From Moniliophthora roreri (lineage: Eukaryota; Basidiomycota; Agaricomycetes; Agaricales; Marasmiaceae), in assembly GCA_001466705.2 (NCBI GenBank), contig LATX02000133.1:558001-622000 (forward strand): a DNA stretch of 64,000 nucleotides, in the 5' to 3' direction. Shown piece after piece: positions 46,314 through 57,600 of the stretch. Within the stretch, counting starts at the first letter, position 1; each line of letters opens with the position of its first letter. The notes under the pieces are model-generated. The model was not told the DNA's origin and made no database searches. It worked only from the letters and a program-made list of their open reading frames with translations. Both the position numbers and the translations under genes were made by a program.

Positions 46314-47999
46314 TTAGCCGAACAAATTTGAGCTCACCTTCAAATTTGGGAACAAAAACTCCTTCGGCATACATAGATGAGTTCTTGACTTGACAGGGGG
46401 GCTGCATTCCTGTAGGAATGGTATCCCTACTGCCTCGGTCTCATCGTCCGTGATTATGATATAGTAAATGTCATAGTCATTCCATGTTTCATCCAATGAA
46501 AGAATCGCCCGCTTTTTGGCAGTGTGCTGCTCCGAGATTGTAGACTGAATGAGAATTATGGTCTTCCCATCTGGATCAGCAACGAGTGCATCGTATGTTG
46601 CATGGTTAGAGGATATCAGTCTGTAGTATCGGGTTTTGGATAATGGTCCCTTGAGTTCGTCGTGTTTGAAGCGATATACTTCTAGAGGGGCGGGTACGAA
46701 GTGATTGTCCTCTGTGTCCATAACGCGAGAAGCACCAGGGCCAAGGCGAAGCCATTTGGGCTTACTTTTCGGTCTCGACTGTGGGTTTCGGTTCGAGCCA
46801 GGCTCGGGTAGATGTGGAGCGGCGGGATCATCGGTGTAGTGGGAGTTAAATGTTCCTTGAGACGTTAAAAACGTCTCTCTTCCCTGCCATTATCCGCCAC
46901 TCGCTAGGGTTTGATGAAGCCTGTCTTCAAGAATGTATCCTGCGGGGCCACGCGTCCGAGCATCAGACCGGAATAGTTCAAACATTTCTCCAGCATGCTG
47001 GTCCCATTCCGAGGCGAATGCGTTTTGAACAAATCGGAAAACCTCTGGGGTGTAGATGTCAACACGAACATCCCTTCGGTATGGACTAGGAAAAACCCCC
47101 AATATCCAATGAGATGCTTCTGCGTTCACTTTGTCTGACTCGCCCACCTTCCTATAGAACTCGCCAATATCCTCGACCAACCAAGTAAAGTCCCGCAATT
47201 TCAGATCTTTGAATTTCGTCGACAGAATTTTCTTGTAGTCATCCGGACAAGCGGCATATGTGAAGACGTTACACGCGGAAGGACCAAAGAGGACATAAAA
47301 ATCATTTATATCTTGATCTGAGAGCGTGTCCAGCTACTGGTAAGTCTTCCTTCAAGGCAAATGTGAGATTAGGTCAAGTCAAGAAAGGCAACAGTATGGA
47401 ACACACGTCAAGGAAAGTTTAATGTAGGACATTGTCTTTCCCGACCCACTCGAAGCGATTGCTCTGTGGAGAAGCTGCCTGAATAATCCGGGCTCTAGAT
47501 CCTCTGATCGCTTGAAGTGGTTTAACAACCTCTTCGTTTGATTCGAAAAGGCACCATGTCTCCTTGGTAAGGATTGAGCTCGCCAATAGGTATCCTGAAT
47601 ACGCCGTCACTGCACCAAAGGTAGACACGGTCATGTTCGTGTTGGAGGAGTGTAGGGAGGTTGAGCAGCAAACGACGAAGTACAGCCACAAAGTTTTCCC
47701 TAACGAGATGGCGGTTACGGTAAGTCAACCAAGCTTGAGACTGCGTGAGACTGCGTGAATAATGTGACTCACCAAGACCCGGGACCCCCGCTAAAATAAA
47801 CGTACGGTGTGATGGGAAAAGCGGTTTATCCGTCATCTGTCTGACTTCGTCCAGACTGATCCATATCGGCTACATCGTCGTCAGTAAGCCCTTTGCACCA
47901 GTCGAGGTCATCCTCCGTGTAGATGGTTTTGAATTCTGCTTGACCCTGGGGTCAGAGATTCGCGTCGCGCAGAGCTCTAAGGTATTCCGGGGTGATCAT
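46314..47999 (-). pseudogene. Broken P-loop NTPase / nuclease-like gene, third CR-type locus
   Basis: Minus-strand pieces in order: a possible start MITPEYLRALRDANL at 47999 followed in the same frame by a TGA and then GQAEFKTIYTEDDLDW; ISLDEVRQMTDKPLFPSHR in another frame; the P-loop FILAGVPGLG-GKT split by a normal intron; LWLYFVV, then a shift to RRLLLNLPTLLQHEHDRVYLW, then a shift back to WCLFESNEEVV. Further exons, LSDQDINDFYVLFGPSA and LRDFTWLVEDIGEFYRK, lead to a C-terminal block with DALVADPDGKTIILIQSTIS, like the nuclease-type ending of fungal CR/RHS-like NTPases. At least one in-frame stop and two frame changes with no room for introns indicate decay. It could still be two shorter transcribed genes. 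It is not closely similar to the pair at 23-30 kb. Confidence 0.62.
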
Positions 48000-48298
48000 G
48001 ATCTGCTTGGGGGAATGGCGGTGACCATGGAGAAAAACGGCCGGAGAACTGGGCCTAGCGATTCGTTCTTGTAGAGAAGATCTTGGCGTTTGTCGGACCA
48101 GGCTACTTCCCAAAGATCCCGCATCTCCCGGACTGCAGGACGGGATTTTTTTGTAGTAGGGGATGCGGTGGAGTGGACGCTGAGTCGTCCATATCGAAAA
48201 CGCCAAACCTGGGCGTGTTGCACCCACAACCAGAACGTCCCGGGGGTCCGTCCGCGGGGAATTTTATATCCCCGGTCCGAGGCATCTGGTCTCACATC
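48000..48298. other. Gene-free stretch between the broken NTPase and the F-box fragment
   Basis: About 300 bases. Both strands are open over most of it, but no frame resembles a known protein. The region is G/C-richer than its surroundings (ggacggacccccggg-like sequence near 48240). Confidence 0.35.
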
Positions 48299-48458
48299 TG
48301 GAACGTCAGGCCAGAAAGCTTTTGGTTCTGGGAATCCATACGGAATGCATCGGTGCTGACAGAATTCATCGCATCACTGGTCTTGCACACATTCTCTTGG
48401 CACCAGCTCACAGCAGTCTCCTTCGCCGAAATCACAATGACCCAGCTCGGAACGCGCA
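48299..48458 (+). pseudogene. F-box protein fragment, duplicate of the segment near 43.2-43.4 kb
   Basis: One plus-strand frame reads WNVRPESFWFWESIRNASVL and then FSWHQLTAVSFAEIT, closely matching WNIRPTSFWFWESIRNAPML and FPCHQLTTVSFGHIT of the F-box protein at 42488-44092. The DNA is near-identical over the aagcttttggttctggga core. A few residues are missing between the two blocks, and neither an F-box nor the remaining repeats flank it, so it is a truncated copy, not a gene. Confidence 0.8.
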
Positions 48459-48612
48459 TGAATATGGAGTGCTAGTTGGTGATTCTTTTCAAAAAGCTTT
48501 ATTCAATGAATCATTTGTATATCAACCTGAATTCCCCATGTATACTTAACCAAAGTAGAAGTGTAGAGTACCACATCTTAGAGAAGGTGTAATAGTATCA
48601 AAATATCGGCAC

Positions 48613-50196
48613 CTAGCTAATAAGTGCTGGCTTGGAAGCGGGTCCAAATACCTCTAGAATTCGTTCTGCCGCATTTGTTCTACCATTTCCACCATACTTG
48701 GTCTGATATAGCTTTGAAAGAAGCTTCGCATTTCTTTTCATCTCTTCTCCGTCCACACTACCACCAAGTACCCTAGCGAGAGCTGCTCCAAACTCCTGAG
48801 CCTCAGCAGAAGGTGCACTTGACTGACTACCCCATACACCAATTCCAAGACATTCGGCGCGGCGAGCAAACTCATATGTGTCGTACCATACTGGCATGAT
48901 AACTTGCGGAACCCCGGCCCTGAACACATGGCTAGTTAGCGAGCACGTAGCCGAACAATCATCAAGGGTAACGTACGAGATAGCCTCGAAAAACGAATTT
49001 GCACCTCCATGATGAACAGAACACGCCGTATTGGGATGACACAACACCGCATACGGTTCAGCTTCCAACCACTCAGTAACCTTCACCTTCCCCGCCTCCA
49101 TGTGCTTCCCCAGTCCTTCCTCCAATGCGTTTCCAGTCTCACCGTCTGTGATCAGTTTCCAAAGGACCTGAGCTTCAGGAACACAATCTAGAAGCACGCG
49201 TATTCCGCCCGCGAGTTGACGAATATGGTCGGTATTGGACATAACGTGCGAACCGAGGTTTATGAGGACCGTTTTTGTTCCTGAATTCGATAACCATTGG
49301 AAAAGCCGAGCATCACAATTCTCTACAGGCGCCGAGGGCAGGAGGATCGGTCCCGTCAATGTAATGTTCGGTGGAATGTAAAGACCTGGGAATTCAGTCT
49401 CGGTCATTGCAGGGAAGAGATATGGGTATTGATCGGAAAACGCCATAATGGGGCTCGTCACGCCATACTCTTTGCGCATTGCATTGACCTGTTTGAGGTG
49501 ATCATCGATGACCAAGTAGAACACCAACCAGAAGATGAGGTATATATTCACTGGTATAAGGTGAGGTGGGACCGGAAAAGGGAACCCGGAACCGCAACTA
49601 GGTAAAAAAGTATCAGCCAAACATGCATGGAGCAAATTTGAGGAGTGAACTCACGCAGGATACTTCCATAATCCTCTGAGTCCAGGCTGACTTAATCCCA
49701 CCAAGTCTTTCGGTGAGTTGGGCGACAAGACCAAATAGGATCGTTTGGTTTTCCGACAAACATCCACCGCCCCAGGCATTAATGGATCTCCAACAATCCC
49801 AACAGGATTAACCTCCTCCACAATGCGCTCTATACAGAGCAGCTGATGGTAGTACTCCTCTACGGTCCAAGGCATGATAACGCTCGTATGCTTGTAGCTC
49901 TGAATGGCACCTTGACATCCAGGAGAATGAAAAAGGACCCGAGAAAAGTTTGGCGTCGATAATGTACGAGACAGAGCTTCTTCATACGATGGACCGGTAA
50001 TCATGTGAAACCCGATGAAATTAGAGGCATCCGGTAGGAGTGTCTGTAGCTTGGCTACGCGCTTTTGAAGTCGAGGAAAGGATGCTACGTGCACCTGGAT
50101 ATTGGGATGTTGTGCCAATTCATAGGCAACGGCAGGTGCGACGTTGGCTTGCCCGTATTCCGAGTTTGTGATGAGAAGGATGGTGGAATATCCCAT
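48613..50196 (-). CDS. UDP-glycosyltransferase (GT1 family)
   Basis: Three exons (50196-49655, 49597-48977, 48919-48613) total 1470 nt, 489 residues. The N-terminal domain opens with a strand (STILLITNSEYGQANVAPAVAYELAQ) typical of the acceptor half. The C-terminal half contains TKTVLINLGSHV and then the nucleotide-sugar signature region VTEWLEAEPYAVLCHPNTACSVHHGGANSFFEAI, with the HHGGANS core and the W/E-Q equivalent. AGVPQVIMPVWYDTYEFARR follows across the last intron. A hydrophobic segment, IYLIFWLVFYLVIDDHL, lies mid-protein. The enzyme transfers sugar from UDP-sugar to a lipid, sterol or small molecule; the acceptor cannot be told. A decayed copy lies at 62242-63128 on the other strand. 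Confidence 0.85.
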
Positions 50197-51215
50197 CGTG
50201 GTACCTGTCGTGGGTGTGAAGAAGAGAAGGATTCAGTACCAAGATATCTCTCCCATGCAGGCAGCAAAAAAGAGAAAATTCAATGCCAGACTGATCGATG
50301 TGACATGCCACTAGCGACAGCTGGCGGTATTGTCGCCTTATCGCCTGAATGAACGTCCAAGCAAATGTCCACATTCCACGTCGCCTGGCAACAAGATAGA
50401 GACAGTGCCCAGGCTCGAATGTAACTTCATCGCCCAGCATGTATCAAGCTTATTACGAGTTCGGAATGAAATGGAGAAATCGTCTTTTTTACCCTTGCAA
50501 AAGTTGGGGGGATTTCCCGCCAAATTTCGTGCCTTGCACAGCCTCGTAAATTTCCACGCCCTATTCCCATGGTCATGTGATTGATGGTATTTTCTCAGCG
50601 CAAAAATCGTCTTTTATCCAACAGATGGGGACGCGTGGTACATTGCCTGCGAGGAGCTAGGCTAGGCGATGAGTAGGCGAGATAAGGGACACGGACTCGT
50701 ATTCCGGGCTGCAAGAAGCCGGCCAAATTTGAAGGCGAAAAACGGCACCTTGCGGTTCGAGTGTCTCTTGCTATGGTGTCTACTCTTTGAGTCTTCAGAA
50801 TCTCCTGGAAGGCCGAACTCGTACATATCGGTGGTTTACGCCGACCCACTTGAACTAGTACTGTACTGATGGTTGAGGAGCAAGGAGATTATCAGAGCCA
50901 GAAGATAGTCGCTTCCCACGGCATGACTAGCTCTCAGACGCGCGTCACTGCTGCCATCAGGACACGACGCCGAAAGCAAATCTCGGAGGGCTTGAAATCT
51001 CAAGATTCCAAATCCGTCACGGTATAATATTAAGACCTATCTCTGCTGTCTCCGGTATATGTACAATGTCCGCGTCAAGATCATAAAAGGGACGATCAAG
51101 CTTCAGCGAATGGCATGGATATAGATGGAAGAAAGATATTAAGTAAAAGGGGTGTAAAAGGTCGGAAGGGTGATATGAAATATGATAGCAATACAAGGGG
51201 CTCCGATATGGGCGT
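50197..51215. other. Intergenic region upstream of the glycosyltransferase
   Basis: About 1 kb between the divergent-side start of the glycosyltransferase and the 3' end of the next minus-strand gene. No supported gene or RNA. Confidence 0.4.
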
Positions 51216-52052
51216 CTAGATTCTACGTCTGCGGCAGGTACCCGATAGTCTTGTCAGCCTGCATGGAAATCAGCGTTGGAAAGGGTCGTATCTCACCTAA
51301 GCTTTAATGCTAATGATCTGCGAAGCGTTATCAGTTAGTATGAGATAGCCATCGGGTAGAGCAGGAAGACACACTTTAAAACATGTAAACTCTTCCATCT
51401 CCGTGAAAAGTGAGATTGCTCTGATGCCAGTTTGGGTGTAGTGGTAACCACAGCTTCCGGTTTCGCTTTCGGTTGCGTATCTGAGAAGACTGGCTTGGGG
51501 GGAGGTGGTGACCGTGTACGACGAATATCGCTTGGAAGGGTAGAAGTCGATCCTTTCCTGGGATCCAGCTCAGTAGAATCTAGGGATTCGGAATACCATC
51601 AGCTGTTTTATGCCTGACTCAAATCACAGTTACTCACTTAGAATGATTTCGAGGCCATCCACGGTGGCAATAGCCACTGAAAGTCGGAGAGGGGACGATT
51701 CGCAAGACGGAATAGCGTGGAAGGACCTTTGACTGGGTGACCTTGTTAACGGAGGTCTTGACACTCGTCGCTGAGGGGAACTACTGCTACGACGGCGACG
51801 GCGCCTGCGCTCATCGAACACATGCGGTGCTATGCCGCTGATGACATCTTTGGGTGAAGGTCTGAAGTTGGCGGCAGCCACTTCAATAGAGGTTTGTCCA
51901 TTTGGGGGATTATTGGACGCGGTTCCGGGGGCTGAATTGGTCGATGATACTTGATAGTGACTAGGAAAGGGTACGGGAGTCTGAGCTTGGTGTATGTCGC
52001 CATTGGAACCTGAGGCAGCAACTTTCGAGAGTGAATCCTGTGTTACGGACAT
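51216..52052 (-). CDS. Hypothetical protein with arginine/serine-rich segment; 3' exons uncertain
   Basis: Exon 1 (52052-51638) encodes MSVTQDSLSKVAASG through a proline/asparagine-rich part, SPKDVISGIAPHVFDE, a run of arginines followed by serines, and an ordered stretch LSVAIATVDGLEIIL. A good GTGAGT donor and an acceptor at 51580 add exon 2. In exon 2 two frames stay open: one is proline-rich (RRTRSPPPPKPVF), the other reads GYHYTQTGIRAISLFTEMEE and looks more protein-like. I could not decide the splicing, so the stop at 51216 is provisional. The reading IISIKA then DKTIGYLPQT in nearby small exons suggests the second frame may be used. No family was recognised. The RS-like block suggests a nuclear RNA-related protein, weakly. 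Confidence 0.4.
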
Positions 52053-52436
52053 ATTCGACCAGCGGAATCGCGGTGGGCTCAAAAGATGTCGTGGTAGTTG
52101 GCCAACAGGTTGCCAATGGCGAGCAAAAAGGTGGGCACTGGTTAATTGACACCGGATTCGCTTGCTGCACAGCAACCTGCTTTATTGCGCATTGCGTTCG
52201 TTACGTACCTTATCAGCGTTCCGTGCAATATGCCCATCAGGATGATGACAGAGTTGCGTCGGTCGTATCGTAGCACGGGCTCGGTACAAGTTTCGCCGAG
52301 AATCGAGATGACATGTACATACTTATGTCGGTATCTTCCAAGCGCTTTCATGTATGAATATACAACGGATTTGTCTAATGTACAGTGGTGGATGCTGCAG
52401 GAAAAGAATATCAATATCTGCGAAAGGAGCAAGAAG

Positions 52437-53571
52437 CTAGAGGCGATTCCGCTTCCTTTGAGGCTTCGATACCTCGGCCTGTGGTGCTCTGTATGAACCC
52501 TGATTGATGTCAACGCTTATTTAGAGGGGCTTTAGATACGTACTTCCGATTCTTTCCTCTTGACGGTTCTGCAGGTTCATCGACATCCATTCTCATGACG
52601 TCCTTTTCTGAATACCCCGTATTCGTTCGCCTAGAGTTACTGGTCATAAACGACCCCGTACTTTGCTTACTATCTTTAGCTTTCTCCTGTAACTCTTTAA
52701 GAACAGTCTGGACCTCTGTTTCTTGTTCTTCTTTAGCAACCTTGGCAGCGGCAGCTTCGTTATTGATTGCTTGGATTTTCTCATCAAGTGTCCTAAGAAC
52801 AGCAGATGTCGTGGATGCCCTGAAAGAAGAAAGAATGTTGTGAGTGACTCACGGTAACGCGGTATTGCTAGGTAACGCACCAATCCTTGAGAGCAACAAG
52901 CAACGAGTCCACTTTGCCAGGTTCCAGATCACGTCCCATGGTGTACTCTATTTCAAATTGCTCCTCTTTCTGGTCGAGTTTGCCGCGAAGAAGATCGAGA
53001 TAGATCGCGTCAATAATGAGATCTTCAAGCTCGCGAATGGTAGGAGTTTGGAGGACGTTCATGAGCTCGTTGTAAGGGAGTATCTAATGAAGTAAGTGAG
53101 CACGGAAACAAGATAACGACAGTGTACGGACCCGCTTCTCTGCCGCAAGGGTCACTATCGATAATTGTTTCAGCTTGACTATCTGAGCCGGTGTGAGCGG
53201 AGGTAACTTGTCCTGGTGTCCTGAGAAAATGATGAGCCACAAGATAGAAATGAGTCACGGAAACTCACGAAGATAGTCCTGGTACGTCTTGTACGCGAAC
53301 AGCTGCAGTAACGACAGAAACTTTTCGTGTTCCTCCGATTTTCCAAGCTGTGACAAGAAGATCGAAGAAGTAGATTGAGTTATCTGAAGCAATAAGCTCA
53401 ACCTTAACTCACTTCCTGAATGTTTGGTAGTTCCAGGAGCTCAGAGAAGACGAAAACACCTGGGGCTGAAGTGGCGTCCTGGATCAGCTTGGCTGCCGCC
53501 GCACCTTTCATCGTCTTTCCCATCAGCAAGAATGGCTCGAGCTTTGCACTGAAATTTGAGCCCAACTCCAT
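52437..53571 (-). CDS. COP9 signalosome subunit 7
   Basis: Six exons (53571-53413, 53347-53269, 53220-53132, 53083-52881, 52819-52544, 52488-52437) total 858 nt, 285 residues, all in phase. The N-terminus has KLEPFLLMGKTMKGAAAA and APGVFVFSELLELPNIQE, hallmark CSN7 helices. The PCI domain follows: KFLSLLQLFAYKTYQDYL, LTPAQIVKLKQLSIVTLA, and the winged-helix part LPYNELMNVLQTPTIRELED with DAIYLDLLRGKLDQKEE. A coiled tail (INNEAAAAKVAKEEQETE) and a basic end (PQRKRNRL) complete it. CSN7 is a PCI subunit of the COP9 complex that removes Nedd8 from cullins, so it acts on the same SCF ligases the F-box proteins in this window would join. The last exon acceptor was chosen to give the basic C-terminus and stop. 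Confidence 0.92.
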
Positions 53572-54676
53572 CGTAGAATCGTCAAGAACGGTCGATGATG
53601 GTGGTACTTGTTTGGACTTGGAGGGGTCGTGACGTGAGTCACAGAGTCACGCCAACATCCTCATTACAACGCATCTCTACGCGTATACATCAGCGAAACC
53701 AAATCGCGCTTTATTCCTAAACCTCTATTTGACTGCAAACGCCTCTGCTTTTATATCTCAAAGAAATTCAACGAGAAGAACGCTGAAGAATCCTTCCTTA
53801 AAGGACCGGTTGCCAAACTGGATCCAGTACCGATGCGTCAGTCTGGTGGGATCTACTAGTAGGTTCGAAAATCGCTGAAGTGTTAAGACACCTGAAATGA
53901 CCGGTATCAGAGCTCGCCTGGATAGTTCAAATGACCTCGAATGACATGAGCTTACCTTGTGGTCCCATCTTTTAATTTCAGATCCCCCGTTCACCCGCAT
54001 CTGCGGGAAAGACGCCTCAGGCACCGGTATGTACTAGATATGTAACCATGTTTGCCACCACTAACGGTGTTCAGTCGGGGAAGGTAATTTGGCCCAGGAA
54101 TAACCGTAGGACTTGCGCTTCGGAATCTGTTCGACTATGACATACGACTGGCATTCTGTCAATTTCGAGATCGGGCGATAGCAAACTTGGATCTAAGGTT
54201 TCCATTGATGTCAGCGCAACATCTTTCGGAAAACCTGACTCGGACAAGGAACGTCTGCCAGGCCACCTAACAGGCCGTATCATAGTGTACGAACACACGG
54301 CATGGAGCATTCTTTGGTTGGTCCTTTTGCAATCCGAGTTGCGTGAACAACTTATGCTTTTTTAGTATTTTCCGTGATAGTCGAGTCTCCAATTCTTGGT
54401 AAGGGTTCCTTTTCTCACACATTAGCTACCGTGGCTGACTCTCCTTGTGGAAGTGCAGCAATACTTTCTCTAAAAACAACCCTATCTCTATATCCGTACA
54501 CCGACTCACATGTATCGAGTATCAGGACTTCTAATGGTGGAGTTCCATAGTCCCATTATCGCCTTGTGCCCCAAAATTCGTCTGTGAACGTTACCATGTG
54601 CTTATCGGTTTGTGATTCTACTTTATAACCCAACACAAGTAACCCGGACGTGTGGCTACTTGGAGCGAACTGCACC
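53572..54676. promoter_or_regulatory. Divergent promoter region of COP9 subunit 7 and the OPT transporter
   Basis: About 1.1 kb between two genes transcribed away from each other. Small frames on both strands (for example 53758-54024 and 54071-54310, minus) have no family resemblance or splice support. Promoters for both genes must lie here, but no specific element is claimed. Confidence 0.45.
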
Positions 54677-57600
54677 ATGGCAGCTAAAGCGGCGACTGCC
54701 TTTCACGATACCCTGTTCAACGAGAATTCTGCTCGCGACTCGCCCTCTCAGTCGTTCAATAGCGAGAAGGATGATCTCGAGAAGACACAGGTGCCTGTGG
54801 CACAACCTCTGGATGGTAAGGCTTCGGAGCTGTTTATGAAACACCATAGCTGATGTCTCGACCTGACAGAAATCCTCGTAAGCCTGCATTCTGGGGCGCC
54901 TCCACCATCCGTAATGACTGTTGTAGGATCTCGATGACCCCAATCTCAATACAGAGGATCTAGTCGATATCGAAGAGGAGAGCCCGTATCCTGAAGTCAG
55001 GTCTGCCGTCGCAAACGCTGATGACGTCGACATGCCCTGCAGCACATTGAGGGCTTGGGTTATCGGTTTGGCGTTTGCTATCCTCATTCCCGGGCTTAAT
55101 CAGTTCTTCTTCTTCCGTTTTCCGTCGGTGACAATTACTGCGATAGTCGGTCAGCTTATATCTTTCCCGATCGGCCGATTCGCTGCGGCTACTCTCCCTC
55201 GGAAGAAGATATTCGGTATATCTCTGAATCCAGGTACGTGCACACCCTCTCTAGCTCAGGTTTCACACTAAGGTGTCCCTTAGGTCCCTTCAATGTCAAA
55301 GAACACGTACTGGTCACCGTAAGCTTTTGCACATTCACCCTGTTCTCGTTTCTCACATTTGACAGGTTATGGTGTGTATCATGACAACCTTTTCTGGGAA
55401 TCATTCTCACCTCTCGAAGGCCTCTGTCGGCTACCAATCTGCATACGCAACAGATATCATCGCAGTACAGAGGGTCTACTACAACCAAATCTATAACTTT
55501 GACTGTAAGGCCCAATTGAGTTGTAGCATTCTTTGCTTGACCATGCACCATCCAGACCAATGGTTCGTTGTAATGTCCACCCAGATGATTGGTTTTTCCA
55601 TCGGAGGCATAGCCCGCCGGTTCCTCGTCTCGCCTCCGTCCATGATTTGGCCAAGGAATCTCGTCAATTGCACCCTTTTCAACACGCTTCACCATCAACA
55701 GTATGCTGGTGTCGGTGAGAGGGGTGGCATTAGTCGGGAGAGATTCTTCGTGTATACGTTCTTGGGCTCATTCTTGTGGTGTAAGCCAGCTTCCTCTGAT
55801 TAAGCGCCATCCCAATACTGATGAACCCTGCCAGATTTCTTCCCTGGCTACATCTGTGATTGTTTTGTGTCACTGCTAAGCAAGCGCTCGCGTCTAAACT
55901 CCCGTTATCCTAGTTCAAGCATTGTCTTATTTCTCCTGGGTGACATGGATAGTTCCTGATAACACAGGTACGGTACCTACGTATGTCTACCATGAGTGCT
56001 CTCCGTTGATGTTATTCACCAGTTATTGCACAACTCTTCGGGTTCGTGTCCTTGGACATGTTGGCCGCAAAATTAACGTATCGACCGCCAGGTACCAGCA
56101 TGGATTGGGCATGTCCATCCTCACTTTCGATTGGAATCAGATTACGTATGTTTTCATGTTTTCACGGAGGTCCTGCTCTCTCTCTCAACTCCCCCACAGA
56201 TACATCACCTCGCCACTCTCCACTCCATGTGAGTATCGCGAATAGTGAACACTTGCGCCACCTTACCACTAAACAGGGTGGGCCGAGGCCAATGTATTCG
56301 CCGGGTTCATTATCTTCTTCTGTACGTTCATCGCACTATCTCGAATTTATTCAGACGCTCACAGGTAGTGAACAGGGATTTTAACACCCATACTCTACGT
56401 GCGTATCATTCAAGTCTCAAGATACCCCTTCAAGTCTGATAACTTACACACTGCCAACAGTTCACGAATACGTGGTATGCTAAATTCATGCCGTGAGTAA
56501 CCCTTCATTATCATACACTCTTGGCTCTGAGAACGCTCTATCAGAATCTCCTCACGAATCTCCTACGACAATACGGGGAATGTATACAACGTAACACGTA
56601 TCCTGAACCCGGATTCTACTATGAACTTGGAAGCTTATCACCAATATAGCCCGCTGTTTTTATCGTGTGTACTCTTCCATTACTTCGACGACAGTTCGGA
56701 TTTACCGACCTCTGCAGCACAACCTTCGCAATGACCTATGGGTGAGATATTCAGCGATATTAGCCATCTCCAACATGTCCTCACTCCCTTGAAAGACTGT
56801 CTTTTGCCTCGGTAACAGGTGATGACGACTTTTATTTACCAGAGCTCGTACTAAACCGTCTTTAAGCCACTTTGACGCACGCATTCATGTATTACCGGAA
56901 GCAGATCTGGAAGCAAGCTCGCCGCTCCCTCAGTGAACAGTCTGATATTCATGCTCGATTAATGTCGAGATATCCTCAAGGTATGCCTACGACGCACTCA
57001 GGCGTTTCCATTGTTAACACACCTATTTCAGTACCTGACTGGTGGTATGCGATTATCTTTCTCAGCATGTTCACCATCGGTGTAATCAGCATCGAACTGT
57101 GGCCAACGTGTGTTCACCTTTGCTCTGGCCTTCTGGACTCTCATCTGACGCAACAACGTAACAGCCAACTCCCAGTATGGGCATTCGTTCTGTCCCTGGT
57201 CATTGGTAGGCGACCATTCAGCATGAGTAACAAAGTGCCTTTCCTGACTCTCCGGCTCCAGCCTTCGTCTACGTTATCCCGGTGGGAATGATCCAAGCTA
57301 TTACGAATCAGCAAGTTGGGCTGAAGTGGGTGGCATTTACCTTATCTTTTCTTTCTCACAAGGCGACCGCGCAATCCTACGTAACTTTTCTCTGACGTTC
57401 GACTTCTACCTGTGCAGCGTGATCACCGAACTAGTTATTGGGTGAGCGATGATATCTTTCTCCATTGCTGATGGTGACTCAACCATATTATCGACGGCGT
57501 TCCAAAGATATATACTGCCCGGCCGGCCTGTGGCCATGATGATGGTAAGGCTTTAGAGTTGTTCATAAAACACCATAGCTCATGTCTCGACCTGACAGTT

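Noticed and set aside
47996..48295. Minus-strand frame of 99 codons upstream of the broken NTPase
   Set aside because: It does not resemble the N-terminus of such NTPases and is interrupted by the adjacent F-box fragment; kept as non-coding.
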